Position numbers and translations under genes: made by a program
Assembly: GCA_033026295.1 (NCBI GenBank)
Contig: CM065178.1
Location: 25,993,585 to 26,057,584 of the forward strand
Source of the DNA: Channa striata
Lineage: Eukaryota > Chordata > Actinopteri > Anabantiformes > Channidae
Reading direction: 5' to 3'
Length of the DNA: 64,000 nucleotides
Shown here: in pieces, positions 11,340 to 23,334 of the stretch
Numbering within the stretch: position 1 is the first letter of the stretch
Layout: every line of letters starts with the position of its first letter
Notes under the pieces: model-generated
Told to the model about the DNA's origin: nothing
What the model saw: only the letters and a program-made list of their open reading frames with translations
The model's database searches: none

Positions 11340-11390
11340 TGTGAGGTGGCAGGAGTTCCAGGCTGCTGCTGTGCTGTAGAGGTTTATTAC
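11340..11390 (-). CDS. gimap8-like: Copy E linker exon (51 nt)
   Basis: Bounded by acceptor TTACAG and donor CACA|GTGAGT. With the split first codon it encodes GNKPLQHSSSLELLPPH. Copy D (51 nt) and copy B (54 nt) encode the same core pattern, SSS-x3-L-(P/L)-P-H, just before AIG1-1. Symmetric phase 1-1 exon. Confidence 0.78.
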
Positions 11391-11879
11391 CTGTAACAAA
11401 GACGATACAGAAATATACACAGTCATCCATCCATTTATTATTCGATTGTAATGTGACATATGAGAATATTAAGACCAGTGAGTGTTTTGTCAGTTGATGT
11501 GCCACTAAAACAAATACTGTTTGACAGTGTGAACGTGGCAATAAAGTTTTGAATGTTAAAGTCTCAGCTAAACTTCACTTTTTTTGGCCCCGATTTCTTA
11601 CAGCTCACTCACATTCTGGGTGAAAGTCTTGCTGTCAAATGCACAATTGAACTTGAAAAATGTATTAATGCAGAACTTTTCCTTTACAATGATTAAAAAT
11701 ATGGATCAATTCCTTTTGATACGGATCAGTTCATGTCTGTGGTGTAAAGTCGGGTCTGACTGTGGTCCAGCTGAAAAGTCTCTGCTTTGTTCTGTCACTG
11801 TTCCAGGTTCCGGTGTTTCTGATATTTTGTTCGTTCACTCGCTGGAACTCACACACCTGATTTAAGTGAATGAACTCAC

Positions 11880-11933
11880 CTGGTGATGCAGACATCATGA
11901 TGTCACTGCTGTGAAAACCAGAGACTATTTCAG
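11880..11933 (-). CDS. gimap8-like: Copy E first coding exon (ATG exon)
   Basis: Acceptor TCTCAG|CTGAAAT starts the exon; translation begins at 11898 as MMSASP plus one base, then donor CAG|GTGAGT. Copies B, C and D have the same layout (CAG|CTG acceptor, a 19-nt coding part ending in one extra base, GTGAG or GTAAG donor), which supports this start. The noncoding exon upstream of it was not identified with confidence; a donor-like ACACAG|GTGAGA near 14060 is a weak candidate. Confidence 0.75.
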
Positions 11934-12267
11934 CTGAGAGAAAAGAAGAGTAAAATGTGTTTATCTATAACAAACTGTTATTCACTCAAATGTAGAAATC
12001 AATGTTTTTAGTTTGATAAATGTCATTTCACAGCTCTTGAAAGTCTTAAATTGGACGTTTTATTTAGACAGCATATGTTTAACACTTTGGTGAAATATTG
12101 TTATGTGAAACGGTGAAAATGTAATTTTAGCCTTACAAAAATAATATTTTTTAAAAGCCTGACATTTATGACATCATTTTACCAGGTTCACAGATATGTT
12201 TTAGTAACTTTGCTTAAGTCTCAATAGAATGAGAATTTGTTTTTTATCTTATAATATAAATTGTAAC

Positions 12268-13893
12268 AAAGCTGCCAACTTGGAGGCAAGCAGCAAAACA
12301 CTGAATGGGCACGACATGAGATAAATATCGCCAAAAGGAGAAAGAAACAAGATTAAAACAGGGAAAAAGAAACAGTTACAGTAAAAGTTGACTTTAAAAG
12401 TTCAAAGAAGTTTAAAGGAAAAAAGGAAGAAGGGAGAAAGGAAACAGTTGCCATTAAAGAGTAGAAGAAAAAAGCTAGGAATTAAAAGATGTGTGTGTCC
12501 ACTGTAGGTAGACATCAGCACAAACTCATTTTAGCATTTCAATGCCAAAAAAAAATCTAATAAAATACCAGAAGGCTTTTATTTTGAAGGTGTGTTTCCT
12601 GTCTGTGTGTGTTAACGGATGGAAAAACTTTCCTTCCCGTCCCTCCGACCTGCCACTTTTGATGATTGCCTCCAGTTTCGTCATACTTTGGCATAGAAAC
12701 GTCATTCCAACTTTAAACGAGTCTAGACCCTTGAAACTTTCTTCCTGCCGATCTGCGTTTTCATAACTTTTATACTTTTTGATTGACGGCAGATTTAGTT
12801 TGAGGTATTTTTTGGTGATTTTCTCCATTAGTGTGTTTTGCGTCTGCTAGACTTGGTGACGCCACACGAACTCTAACTTTTCTGCTTCTACTTTTATCAG
12901 CTTTTTTCCTTCAGTCAACTTTCATCCTTCCTCAACAAATTATACATCAAACTTTAGATATTTTTGTCTTTCAGGAAATGTAACTCTCACGGCGACAGGT
13001 CTTACGGTTCTTTCTCCACGACAGAGTTCCCTCTCAAACTCCCATTAGGGCCCATTATAATGCAGCTCCAGAAATGTCTGCTCAAATCTCAAACGAGGGC
13101 CGTTTTAAAATCGCCGCCACGCCTTCTTTTTATTGAGTATCTTCAAATAAATTACATGGGCGTGTGCGGTGAAGCCTTCTGACGCTCAAAGTTCTTCCCG
13201 TTTGTTTCTAGGACTAATACTTTTTCACTTATTGCACATTTTGCGAGGCTAAGTTTTAGCTTTTCCTGTTAGCATGTGAATGACTAAGCAGATTTGAAAC
13301 TGTCATGATCATGTTAAAAGACACAGCTGCTTCTGGTCATGTGATCAGCCTCACAGCTGCGTCCAATCACGTTAACTGACACTTCTTATTACTGCTAATA
13401 CACACGCACACACACACACACACACACATTAACAGGAAACACACTTTCAAAATAAAAGGATTTGATATATTTTTCACATTTTTAGCCTTTAAATGCAAAA
13501 CTGACGCAGGATCAAATCCTGGTGTAGGGAAATGCCAGCCTACCAGTAATCCCCAGCCCACCCAGCAGGCGGTGCCAGCCCCCCTGGGTGCCAGCGATGG
13601 CAGCCCACCACCCCCCCAAGGGGCAGGCGAAACGTATATATGCTCAAAGTTATGAATAAAGTTGATCTTCTTCCTTCTACTTTTTAATGGCAACGTCTTA
13701 CTTTTTAACTTCTTTTTCTTTTCTCTTTGTAATCTCAACTTACTACCTTCTTCCTGTCTTTACTTTAAACTTTTCCTGTAACTGTTTACTTTTCCTGTTT
13801 AAATCTTGTTTCTTTCTGTTTTTGGTAATTTTATCTCATGTCATCCTCTGTGCCCATTCAGCGTTTTGCTGCCTGACTCCATGTTGGCGGCTT
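12268..13893. repeat. Large fold-back (inverted-repeat) element
   Basis: The left arm (about 12268-12625) is complementary to the right arm (about 13426-13893). For example, the left end AAAGCTGCCAACTTGG...AGCAGCAAAACACTGAATGG is mirrored by CATTCAGCGTTTTGCTGC...ATGTTGGCGGCTTT on the right, and TTTTATTTTGAAGGTGTGTTTCCTG near 12576 is mirrored at 13431-13457. The right arm is interrupted by about 200 bp of GC-rich sequence (13490-13660). The central 800 bp has no recognised coding region. This is the structure of a fold-back or long-TIR DNA transposon; the family is not identified. Confidence 0.65.
13400..13429. repeat. (CA)n microsatellite
   Basis: About 14 near-perfect CA units with one CG interruption at the start. 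It lies next to the right arm of the fold-back element and matches a TGTGTG tract in the left arm. Confidence 0.9.
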
Positions 13894-14799
13894 TACATGT
13901 GCAAACGTGCCAACTCTCAGCAGCTTCAGCGGGCTGCTTCACAGCTCTCACGTAATTTTCGTTAATTTTCTAGTTCACTCTGATATCTGCAGACACAGAT
14001 AAAACTTGTGAATTAATTGTGGTGAAGTTCACGTCTGTCTCACCTGTGTCACTGTTCTGTGTCACCAATGATTCTGTAAACATTAAAATCATCATCATTA
14101 GAGAAAAACACCAATATCAGGATACAGGTACAGCTCAGTTAATGTGTAAACACAGTTCTTGAAAACATTAAATTCAACTTTTCATATTAAATATTTAGAC
14201 ATACTTAACACTTAGGGAAACTTCCAATATACTGTACAGTAGGACACAGGTCCTCTAACTCTGCTGTTATTAACACTGAAATAAAACTTAACATTTTATG
14301 AGTTTGCAGTGGAAACAACTTGGTACATTTTATTGTTTTGATTTCTGTTTAAGCAAAAAATAAAAGTTATTCTTAGATTTCCTGCTTGCCAGTAGCTGTT
14401 TACTTCCACCTGAAATGTTCTGTACTTGCGCATTAACGTTCAGCCTGAAATCAGTATTGTACTGTATGTGTCCATGGATCATAAAGTCTTTTCCAGCTGA
14501 GTTAGTGAAGTTTGGCTGTAGAAAAACACCCACCTGAAGAGGATCAATAATCACATTTCCACCGTCGTCCATTTGCAGTAGACAGTCAAACAGTAACTTC
14601 TTGTTTCTGACAGAGACACTGTGGCCGCTCGCTACATTTAATCTGTCAATGTAAGTATGAAGCTTCGAGATAACAACTGAATTTCTTGCTGCATCATTAG
14701 TCCAAAAGTGAAAGAGAAAATGTGGTGGGTGACAAATGTCAAAAAGTGAAAATGTTTTCAACTGTTGGTGTGTTTTCACATATTTTGAGGGACCTGAGA

Positions 14800-15880
14800 A
14801 CCTCTAAGGCTCTGGTGACACTTCAATCAGGGAAAGTAATGAATCTCCAAATATTACACAAACACCTTCTTTTTCAGCAAGGAGCATGTTTAGGCCCATT
14901 TTGTCCTGCCAGGACATCAAGGAAGTAGATCCCAGCTGCTCCGCCAGGCCCTCTACAGCATCAGAGCTGCCACTGATGAAGCGCTGTTGGTGGTAATATA
15001 TGTAGTTAATGCAGTCAACATTTTTATCAATAGTCCACCACCAACACAAAGTAGACTCAAATCCTGCAGCTGTTTGATTTCTAGCTTTGTATTTGTCTGG
15101 CACCCCTCTAGGAGCCCCAATCTCATCTACGTAAATGTTTTCATCAGATGACCCTCTAGAGGCACTGCATTTTCCCCGGAACGTGGTACAATGTCATGCT
15201 CAATTCCCACCTTCACTGGGGACACAAACATCACAGTCTGTTGTGGTTGTCCTCCACAGAACCAGCAGATGTCTGTTAAAGCCAGGGTTTGGCTTTCAGG
15301 TATTCAGGATCAGGAGAGTATTGGCTTTTCTGTGGGTACCAGGAGAATGTGGAGCCACGTAGGGCAGATTTCATAGGACCGTCTCCTAGCTCCCAAATGA
15401 GAGAACAGTTCAGGAAGTGTCTTTGAGGGTTGTCATTTTCCTGCCTCATCCTGAAGCCGCTTTGGATAAAAGCGTCTGCCAAATGACTAAATGAAGCACT
15501 CAAACTCACAGGTGGAACCGATGGTGTAAGCAGAAGGAGCAGGCTGTGGATATTTCTGGCGTTTTATCCCAGCAATTCCCCTAACACTACCATTTTCTTC
15601 CAGGTCATTACTGCGGCAACATGCAGGATTTCCCAATCCCATCCGCCTATTACCTTTGTAACATTTGTTTTTGTCAATCATAATTCATCTCCATGGAATA
15701 AAGTTGAGTGCAATAGTTGCGTATAACATTGTGAGCTGGTGAAGGGCACTGACTCTTACGAAAGAAATCGTGAAGTTCTCTCACAGTCACCCAATCGCCA
15801 GGCTTGGGATGCAGTGTAGTTTCTGGAGATGGGAAAGCTGCTTTCACCTGTTGAGATATCTGAGACACAGCTTTAGACAA
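14800..15880 (-). mobile_element. Endogenous retrovirus remnant (3' pol and env pieces)
   Basis: Minus-strand reading runs from a piece resembling the C-terminal end of a retroviral integrase ('KPGDWVTVREL' near 15790) to an envelope transmembrane-subunit region at 15110-14810. The latter has the conserved arrangement of helical heptads followed by the immunosuppressive-domain-like stretch and a 'GVCVIFG' segment. The intervening SU region is short and broken by stops (for instance near 15190), and much of pol and all of gag are missing. It resembles percomorph-type env relics of fish genomes. It is clearly nonfunctional: several frame breaks, truncated at both ends, no LTR found adjacent. 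Confidence 0.7.
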
Positions 15881-15894
15881 AGAGGTAGTAGGAT

Positions 15895-16015
15895 GCTGGA
15901 TTGGTGGTGAAACCCTCCATGCATTGAGAGAAGCTTCCTTGACTTGATGTCAGTGGCCTCTATTTCCTCTATTTCCTCTGGCTAGTTTATTATGCCAGCG
16001 GGTTCCTGATGACTG
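15895..16015 (-). mobile_element. Short fragment of restriction-endonuclease-type LINE
   Basis: Minus-strand translation gives 'QEPAGIIN' and 'EATDIKSRKLLSMHGGFHH'. The same block, 'STDIKTRKRPTMHGGFHPKS', occurs in the longer LINE copies at 42.2 and 59.1 kb. It is a small fragment abutting the retroviral remnant. Confidence 0.6.
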
Positions 16016-16196
16016 AAAATACAGCACTCGATGTTGACTTGTGCAGTTGGCTTGAAGTCGGCCTCAAATTGTTTTCCACATCCCCACTGCGTGTTTGATG
16101 AATTATGTTGAGGTTGAGTCACAGACTTTCTTCTGGTCAGTCGAAGCAGTGGACAGGTTGGCATGTCTGGTCCTGCTGTCTCAAGTGACTTGTGGC

Positions 16197-17139
16197 CAGT
16201 GGTGGATGAAGGTCTCAAAAACTGTACTTAAGTACCCAGTGACATTTCATGGTGATAGACATAAATGATTGGTTGAAGCTGTTTTATCATCTGATGCTTT
16301 TTTCAGTTTTATTTCTTGTACAACCACACAGTGACAGCAACAGTCTAAAAATAAAACAGAAGACATTTCGAGAGTAATTGTCTGTTCTTTTGAAACATTA
16401 TTTTGTTATTTGCACCCGATTTATTTTCAAGTGAACGGTCGTGCGTAACCTCACTGCGCATGTGGCTGTTTCCTTCATAAAGAAAGAAGAACAACAACAA
16501 AAAAAAAGCCTCATTCATATTAAAGTGTGAATGAGCAGGGTCTGGTTCTGTCCCAGTTGTCAGCGCAGTAGAACCAAGAACTCGCATAGAATCTGTTTTA
16601 CATACGTCCATTTCTGCGTGAATGGCACAGAGCGAAGGAGGCAACGCGGAGGAAATGTTTGAAGTGTTTTTGGTTTTACGGTTTGATCAACTTTGACACC
16701 GTGTTCAATGATTCTATTTGAAGCCACATTTTACAATGAATCCAATAGTTTGTGTCTAAAAATAAACCATTAGTCCATTAGTTCAGGGGTTTTTGCTTCA
16801 TCTTCAATTAATGCAGATGTCGGTCGACAGACTGAACTTGGCACAACACGCTAAAGAGTCACATTACTGCTAGTGTGTCAAAAAAGATGGGCCATGGAAG
16901 GAGGAACTGACCCTGAACCTGCTTGTGCCTGATTTAATGAAGCGAATCATGTGTCTGGTTAGGGTTTAAAGTGGTTTATTATGAAATGTGAAAATAATGT
17001 GATTGTAACATGTAACGCAGCTTTGATAAGAAATGTAGTGGAGTAAAAATAAAAGTGGCCATAATTAAATCGACTTCAGTAAAGTACAAATGTGTGAAAA
17101 ATGTACTTACGTACAGTAATGAAATGATTTCCACCGCTG
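16197..17139. mobile_element. Non-autonomous hAT-type transposon with 8-bp target duplication
   Basis: Ends are CAGTGGTGGATGAAGG... and ...ATGATTTCCACCGCTG, imperfect inverted repeats starting CAG(T/C)GGTGGA. The flanking direct repeat CTTGTGGC (16189-16196 and 17140-17147) is 8 bp, the signature of hAT transposition. Inside are subterminal inverted motifs (ACTGTACTTAAGTAC / GTACTTACGTACAGT). The 943-bp body has no transposase ORF. A second copy in opposite orientation lies at 25587-26523. Confidence 0.85.
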
Positions 17140-17149
17140 CTTGTGGCTT

Positions 17150-18640
17150 CGTCTACCATTAGGCGTTTTTCTCCTCTGGTGTCACTCCCATTTATTTTCT
17201 GGGCTCATGTGTTGAGTCGTGTGGCTCACCTCACTTCATGCACGGACCTTTACCTGGTAATAACGTAGAAATGACACGACTTAAGGGACGGGTGGTGAAG
17301 AAGAAGCACTTTGAAATGCAAACAAATTTTATAGCCAGAGCGATTTCAACTTTTATGTGTCAGTTTAGACTTTTTACTTTCAGCTGCAATGTCACTTTCC
17401 TTTATCTGTTTATCGTAAATATGTTGTCTCAAGGTAACTACGTACTCCGGTGAACCTCTGGCCTGTTTTTGTTGGACTGTGTTCCAACACAGATTCACAG
17501 CTCACCAAGCCAAAGTAGTTTAAGAATTTTGAGTGTCTCAAAACGCACAGAAATAATGAACAGACACGTTTGATAGTTTTGTACAAACAGACCAAAATGT
17601 CTTTTGTTTTGCCAATTACACAATTCAGTGCACCAGTATCAATGGAAGTCAAAGGCTTCTCAAAACAAGTTCTGGCATAAATTTGTGGGCTTTTTATAGA
17701 CATCTTCAAACTTTAAAGAATTAACACCTGCTACCCTTAAAAGTAGAAGCCAAGTTTCTTACAAACATTGCTAGCAGCACCATTTTTCTGCGGAACAGAG
17801 ATTTTTGGTAAAATATTGCAATGACTGGAGAAGATGGTATGCACAAAAAAAAGGACATACCTGCAGTCATACACCTGGTCTCCCTAAAGCCTTTTTCAGC
17901 CCTGCAGATAATGGCAAAGTGAACCCAGAGCCTGTCCAGTTATGACACAGAGACAAAATATAATTCAATGGACGCACCAAAAGGAGACAATCCACTGAGG
18001 AGTTGATTTAACTGCCTCAAAAACTAAATGTGAAAGAAAAGTGGTTTTCTCAGCATGAGGCAGTTTATGAAGCTGCAGAGAAAGTATTGGGAAAATGTGA
18101 GGACATTAAACATGTAAAAACACAGCGAAACTTAGACTGAAAAAACAGCCAAAAAAAGAAAAGATAAAGGAGAAAAGGTGATCAGGAAATTGAGAAAAGT
18201 TTCAAACAGATCCTTGAAGGAGGAGGCAAACTGAAGAATTTCAAACTAATATTACAGTAAAACTAATTATAAAAAGGGAACAGATCAGTCTTCTCAGAAA
18301 AAGTCTTATCTCTTTCCCACAGTGCCTCTCGTGGACTTTGATATGGACCGCGCCCCTCCAACCGCTTCAACTCCGCCACCACTTGAACCACAACCATCGA
18401 GCTCTTTAGAGACACGACATAAGCCTGATTCTACCACTGGTGGGTTTGTTGTGCCAGTTCAGCACAGGCTGAAATAGAGGCCGCCTTCCCCGGCACACGT
18501 GGACCCATCTAGAGTCTCTGAGATGACAAAACAGGGATAAAAAGTGCAAATTTAGCAAAAAATTCTGTGGGTGAATCAGGAAATGTTAAAAAAATTAACA
18601 TGCATTTTTGCTGTCCAATGTCCCATTTATGCCCTGGTGG
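17150..18640. other. Intergenic, unassigned; possible gag-like fragment
   Basis: Mostly unrecognised. A plus-strand stretch near 18000-18480 reads, in broken frames, as charged then proline-rich sequence ('VPLVDFDMDRAPP', 'PPPLEPQPSSS'), reminiscent of retroviral gag but too degraded to assign. No splice-bounded exon seen. Confidence 0.3.
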
Positions 18641-20640
18641 AATAATGGGCAATGCAGTGCGGTGGTAGCGACCACTCTGCTCAGGAAGCCGGACGGTGCT
18701 GAGGCCCAGGGTAAAACAGACAGTGAAGAAACTAAAGAAGAGAACTAAACGATAAGATGCTTATGGTAACGGAAGAGTAGAGGGAGCGGTGTGAAAAGCT
18801 CGGGCCGGGTGGGATGATGATGGGAAAACGGGAGAGGCCTGGAGATGAAGAACTCAGGAGAACTGGTCCATAAATAGCAACTAAAGAAACAATGAATAAA
18901 AAGTACCAACAAAAAACAGCCGAGGCAAAAAACTCACTCGAAAAGTACCAACAAAAAATAAACGCGAAGCAAAAAAACTAACTGACAATCCATAAAACTC
19001 ACAGCCTGTGAGGTGAGAGTAACACGGGAGGGGAAAAAACAAATGAGCACACTTACAATTAATGAGTTCCCAGGGAACAGAGCAAGTGGGTGAGAGCAAG
19101 ACCAGATAATAAAATAATCTCAAAAGGCAAAAGAAGTAGAAGGTCCGGAACAGGTGAAAAAAACTAGAGGCAAGAATAACCGGGTGAATCAAACTGCAGA
19201 GAGGGACAAGTGACTGAGGCTGAAGACGGGATACGACAGGGGAGAAGAATTACGCTAATGAGGGAGCAGAGATCAGACTTTAGCTACAGCTACAGTGTGT
19301 AAAGTGTTTTCCCAAACACAGTTCTAAAAATAAGGCTAAATTTCAGCTTATTTCTGCCTCTGTGGTCAAATGACACCCCTCCTCCCATTTAGCGCATGGT
19401 TCTGTCCGTCCACCTGGATCCTCTCTGTTACCTGCTGAGTCACATGGTCACATGGTCAACAGTTAAAGCAGCAACGTCCTCGCGTTGAGACAAGCATAAA
19501 TCCGTGCATAAGAAACGACAAAAAAAGTCTGACAAAGCAGAGAGAAGAAGAAGAAGGGCCGACAATTACTTACAAGTTATTTTAAAAAAAGGTTCGTGTG
19601 TTCATGGAGGACGGAGCTTCCTTAGCAGAGTAATGTTAGCGCTACTTCCATGGATGAGACTCTATAATTCGCTAGCTTACATTTTTCACCACTGAAAATG
19701 ACAATAATGTCATTTAGGAACCATGTGTGATAGTCAGTTCACTAATGATCAGGTCTCTATATGTTCACCTCATATACAGATGCAGCATCGGCCTCACCTG
19801 CTCTTCCACAAGATGTTGAGGAAGCAGGTCGTCAGTATGTCACTGAAATCCTGCCTTTAAGAATCGTGTGAGCATCACATTCTGATTCATATGATTTTAA
19901 TCTTTGTCATGGTCTTACTTAACTCATATAATAAAATGAGGAATGATAAATAAACATGTCAATTTAATTTTTTCTATTTCCATATTAACAGAATACTGTG
20001 GTACAGAAGATCTAGACACGTTCTGAATGAATTACGTGTTTTTTAAGACATGTCAGATCCAGGATCCTCGTCAATCAGCCTGTCAGGGAGGACGTGGAAA
20101 GAGCTTTTAAAACAGCAGATGAGGGTCAAGAGAGAATCAGTAGAAGCAGCAGCACAGATGAGGAAGAGGAAAACGAGAGGAGCTCAATGTTTAAGGGACA
20201 GAGGGACACAGTGGACACTGAGCCGCATGACCACAGCTGTGGTCAGTCCTATGGCTAAACTGCAGACAAAATTTTTTCATAGGGCCCAAAACTGACAGCG
20301 GCGCCCCTGGTGAAACGTTTCCTCCAATTTTGATTGACTATGTCAGGCCATTCTCTTTGCCACCATCTACACGATGATGATATGCTTAAATATGATTATA
20401 TGCCATGTACACAGTGTGGACATGCTAACAGTTCATGCCCACCCAAAACGTGAAAAAGTAATGGTGTTAGAACTGCACCTGGGCCCAATCTACGTTGTTG
20501 TTGTTTTTTCCCCCAGTATGTTATTTGTCATTTTCATATGGCCGCATTGTTACACGTCCCTGACAGCAACCAATGACTAAGCAGATTCCTTGTACGTGTG
20601 AACATACTTGACAAGACAAAAACTACAGAAAAACATCCAC
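18640..20640. other. Intergenic, A-rich repeat-like DNA
   Basis: The interval 18.7-19.25 kb resembles in composition the minus-oriented LTR bodies at 1.2-1.7 and 28.5-29.3 kb (A-rich, repeated GAAACAA/AACAAA). I could not place its ends or a target duplication. 19.3-20.6 kb holds only short ORFs with no recognised domain. Confidence 0.3.
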
Positions 20641-21185
20641 AGGACTGATCCGCGATGCCTCCAACACTCTGCTCTGGTCTTCTGAAACTCAAATTATTTT
20701 AAATAAATGGTTTTAGTGACTTTATTGTGGACATTTTTCACAAAGTGGGGAGTAAATTTACCTCCAATCCATGTTGCCAGTCTGGGTTACAAGGTTTTAG
20801 TTGGACTTAGAAAAATAGAAAAACACAAACCGAAGTTGAACTGTCTGGCCTCTATTCTAGACATTATGTCTGGAAGGAACCAGGCACCGCTCATCACCTG
20901 CATAACAGCATCCCCACAGTGAAGCATGGTGGTGGCAGCATCATGCTGTGGGGTGTCAGCAGCAGGGACGGGGAGTCTGGAAAAGGTAATTCCAGAATCC
21001 AGGTGAACAAAGTCCTCAGTAAATGGTCTGAAAACTTATGTACATCACTGATATTTCAGTTTATTCTTTTTTTTATTAATGAGCAGACATTTCTAAAATG
21101 TGTGTTGATTAATGAGATAAAAATGATCAGGCTGCAACATAAGAGAATAAAAAAAAACATTCTGAATGCAGTCTGTTTATATGTT
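20640..21185 (+). mobile_element. Degraded Tc1-like transposon (3' part)
   Basis: At 20885-20975 the plus strand encodes 'KHGGGSIMLWGVSS', the conserved block of Tc1-type transposases that precedes the last catalytic aspartate or glutamate. It is followed at about 21030-21180 by sequence typical of Tc1 3' ends (GTCTGAAAACTTATGTACAT, then TTTCAG and T/A runs). The upstream transposase sequence is broken. A fossil element. Confidence 0.68.
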
Positions 21186-21419
21186 TATTCATGTATTTGG
21201 AGGAAATACACTCAGCTGGCAATTTAGTTGTTCTGGCAGTTTGCAGGTTAGAAGAATCGACTTTAATAACCTGAAAAAACTTTTGGGCAGAGGAGCATCA
21301 CTGTGGATCTGACAGTGAGAGGAGATGGAGGCTGATTTTGACATAGTGATTCAACAACTATTTAAATTAGGAATCCATAAATGACTGTCTGTTTTAAATC
21401 TGTCAAGCTTATTATTACT

Positions 21420-21625
21420 CAAGGTCCACTTTATTAGGTACACCTGTACAATCCTACACAGCAGCTCTGTCACAAATTTTACTTTTACATGGTTTTAATT
21501 TCTTAGTTGTTAAGTTGAAGCTGTCAGAAAGGTGATGATTCTACTCACTGAGGTCATGGTGGGTGGTGGGGTCATACTGCAGTCATTGTATTACGAGGTG
21601 GTTCTAATGTTCTGGCCACCCTATT
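21420..21625. repeat. MITE-like short repeat
   Basis: Contains CTTTATTAGGTACACCTGTA near the left and GAGGTGGTTCTAATGTTCTGG near the right. A second partial copy of the right end is at 24230-24265 in the intron of copy D (GAAGTGGTTCTAATGTTTTCG). This suggests a short interspersed repeat; the class is uncertain. Confidence 0.4.
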
Positions 21626-21639
21626 TAAACTGTAGATGC

Positions 21640-22680
21640 CCATTTAGTAGCGTGTTTACAGTGACCTCCTGTACTAACATCGTTCACAAACTTGAGCCAC
21701 GTCGAACTGCATCTCTTCATCATCGCACATTAAATATACAATTATCTACCACTGCCCACTAACAAAACCTTCACAGGCAGCAGCTGGGATCAGGGCGCCA
21801 GCTTTGACGGAGCTACAGCTCACATGCTATAATTGATTTAACATCCAAAAGTGCCTCAGGGCAGAGCTGCAACCATAATTTAAGAATTTGTCATTTAAGA
21901 GGCAAACCTACATATTCATACTGTACACAGTCCAAGACAAAACCACCATGGTGGACACCGGATATTTAGTTATTGTTTGTCTGGGCTGTAAAAAGACATG
22001 ATGGCACCCAGAGTCTTTCTGAAGAAAACCAACAGTATTTTATTCCAGTTAAGTGTGAAGGGATGAATTTAAAACCATGTAACCATGGCAACTGGGGCTG
22101 ATGTTAGATCGCCTCCTCCGGGACTTGGAGACACTGTGGTGACAGCAGAAGCCACATTGATTTCAGTGTGTGGATGTGGGCCTCAGCTTCACCAGGCCTG
22201 TTAAAGTAAAATCTGTACCGTCCTGTGGTCAATATCCTGATTATTAGACGTTATTAAAGGTAATTGATCAACATGAGCATAACTAGTAACTAAATTTCAC
22301 CCAAGCCAAGTTTACCACATAAAATATTTTGCTCTTTTCAGCGACCTGAAATATAAAGACAGTTTATATAGACTAAGATAGTGCAATCCTCACCAGTACT
22401 AAACGAAAAGGTAATTATTCAAAACAAACAGACACGACTGAAATCAACAACTTTGAATCATGTTATTTGAATTATTATAACACGCCTTTGTTTTTTTAAC
22501 AAACATTTACAAAGAAAAAGACTAATGCCAGAATGAAAACAGATCTTTACAAAGTCTAAAAATGACGTAGTTCACCTAAAAGAATCACTGGTGTAGCCAG
22601 TTATTAATCGAGATCAGCTGAGTGTTTTCAGTATAAATACATATGTATCTGGAAGTTACTGGTAAATCAGTGTCTTCGCC
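21640..22680. other. Intergenic, nothing recognised
   Basis: No exon, RNA gene or diagnostic transposon motif found on either strand. Confidence 0.4.
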
Positions 22681-22691
22681 CAAGTCTACAC

Positions 22692-23110
22692 CATGAAGAC
22701 TAAAGAACACTCCAGTCCTGTCTGTGAAAAGATGATTGAAAAGCAGAAGTTACAAAATCGTTTCTTGGTCGGAATGTGAAGATTATGGCACATAAATCTG
22801 CCTTGAGCAGTTTGTCGATGAGCGATGAAGCAAGAAGGAGGGAGGCCACCAAGACTTGTATGACTGCAGAAGCCAAGACAAGTTCTGCCTCGATTCTTCA
22901 CAATTAATGGGAACAAAGGTCAAAGTAAATCTCAGCTAGAGTTTGTCAGTAACATCTGAGAGAAACCGAAGACAGGAGGGAGGACTTTCTACAGTCGGAT
23001 TAATGCACATCATCTCAGGGGGAGTGAAAGCCTTTTGTTGGAAATGTGAGTGTTGATGACTCACAAAAATCGACAGAAATGCTGCGAGCACATTAACGGC
23101 GAGTCAGTTC
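22692..23110 (+). mobile_element. Tc1/mariner-like transposase N-terminal remnant
   Basis: A plus-strand frame opening at 22692 reads MKTKEHSSPVCEKMIEKQK, matching the start of Tc1-type transposases (MK(T/S)KEL..(Q/E)VR.KI(V/I)E...), then is broken by a stop. Further pieces follow in the same direction, e.g. 'GGRPP' near 22840. No catalytic core is preserved. Confidence 0.5.
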
Positions 23111-23334
23111 CCTAAATCCCAGTGTTAACGTCTGTTTCTACACTGGCTGTTCCCATTTACTCTCATATTTCCGGTCTTATGTGTCTGGTTAGTCACATTT
23201 CCTGCATTTTTAAATGCTACAAAGTTCAGGACTTTCACACCACAGAGTTCTGGACAGAGATGAAGAAAGGTTACGGTTTTGTTTAAAGGTGATAATCACA
23301 ATGTGTGTGACGTAACTATTTACGTAACTTTGAC

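Noticed and set aside
13500..13640. GC-rich block as a possible CpG-island promoter of copy E
   Set aside because: It is an insertion within one arm of the fold-back element, is CCC/CAGCC rich rather than CpG rich, and has no donor or IRF-like box.
14330..14779. 149-codon minus-strand ORF as a host gene
   Set aside because: Lies next to the retroviral env relic, has no recognised domain or splice sites, and low-complexity ends; more likely part of the same degraded insertion.
20050..20295. 81-codon plus-strand ORF starting MSDPGSSSISLSG
   Set aside because: No domain or conserved neighbour recognised and no convincing acceptor or donor; not supported as an exon.
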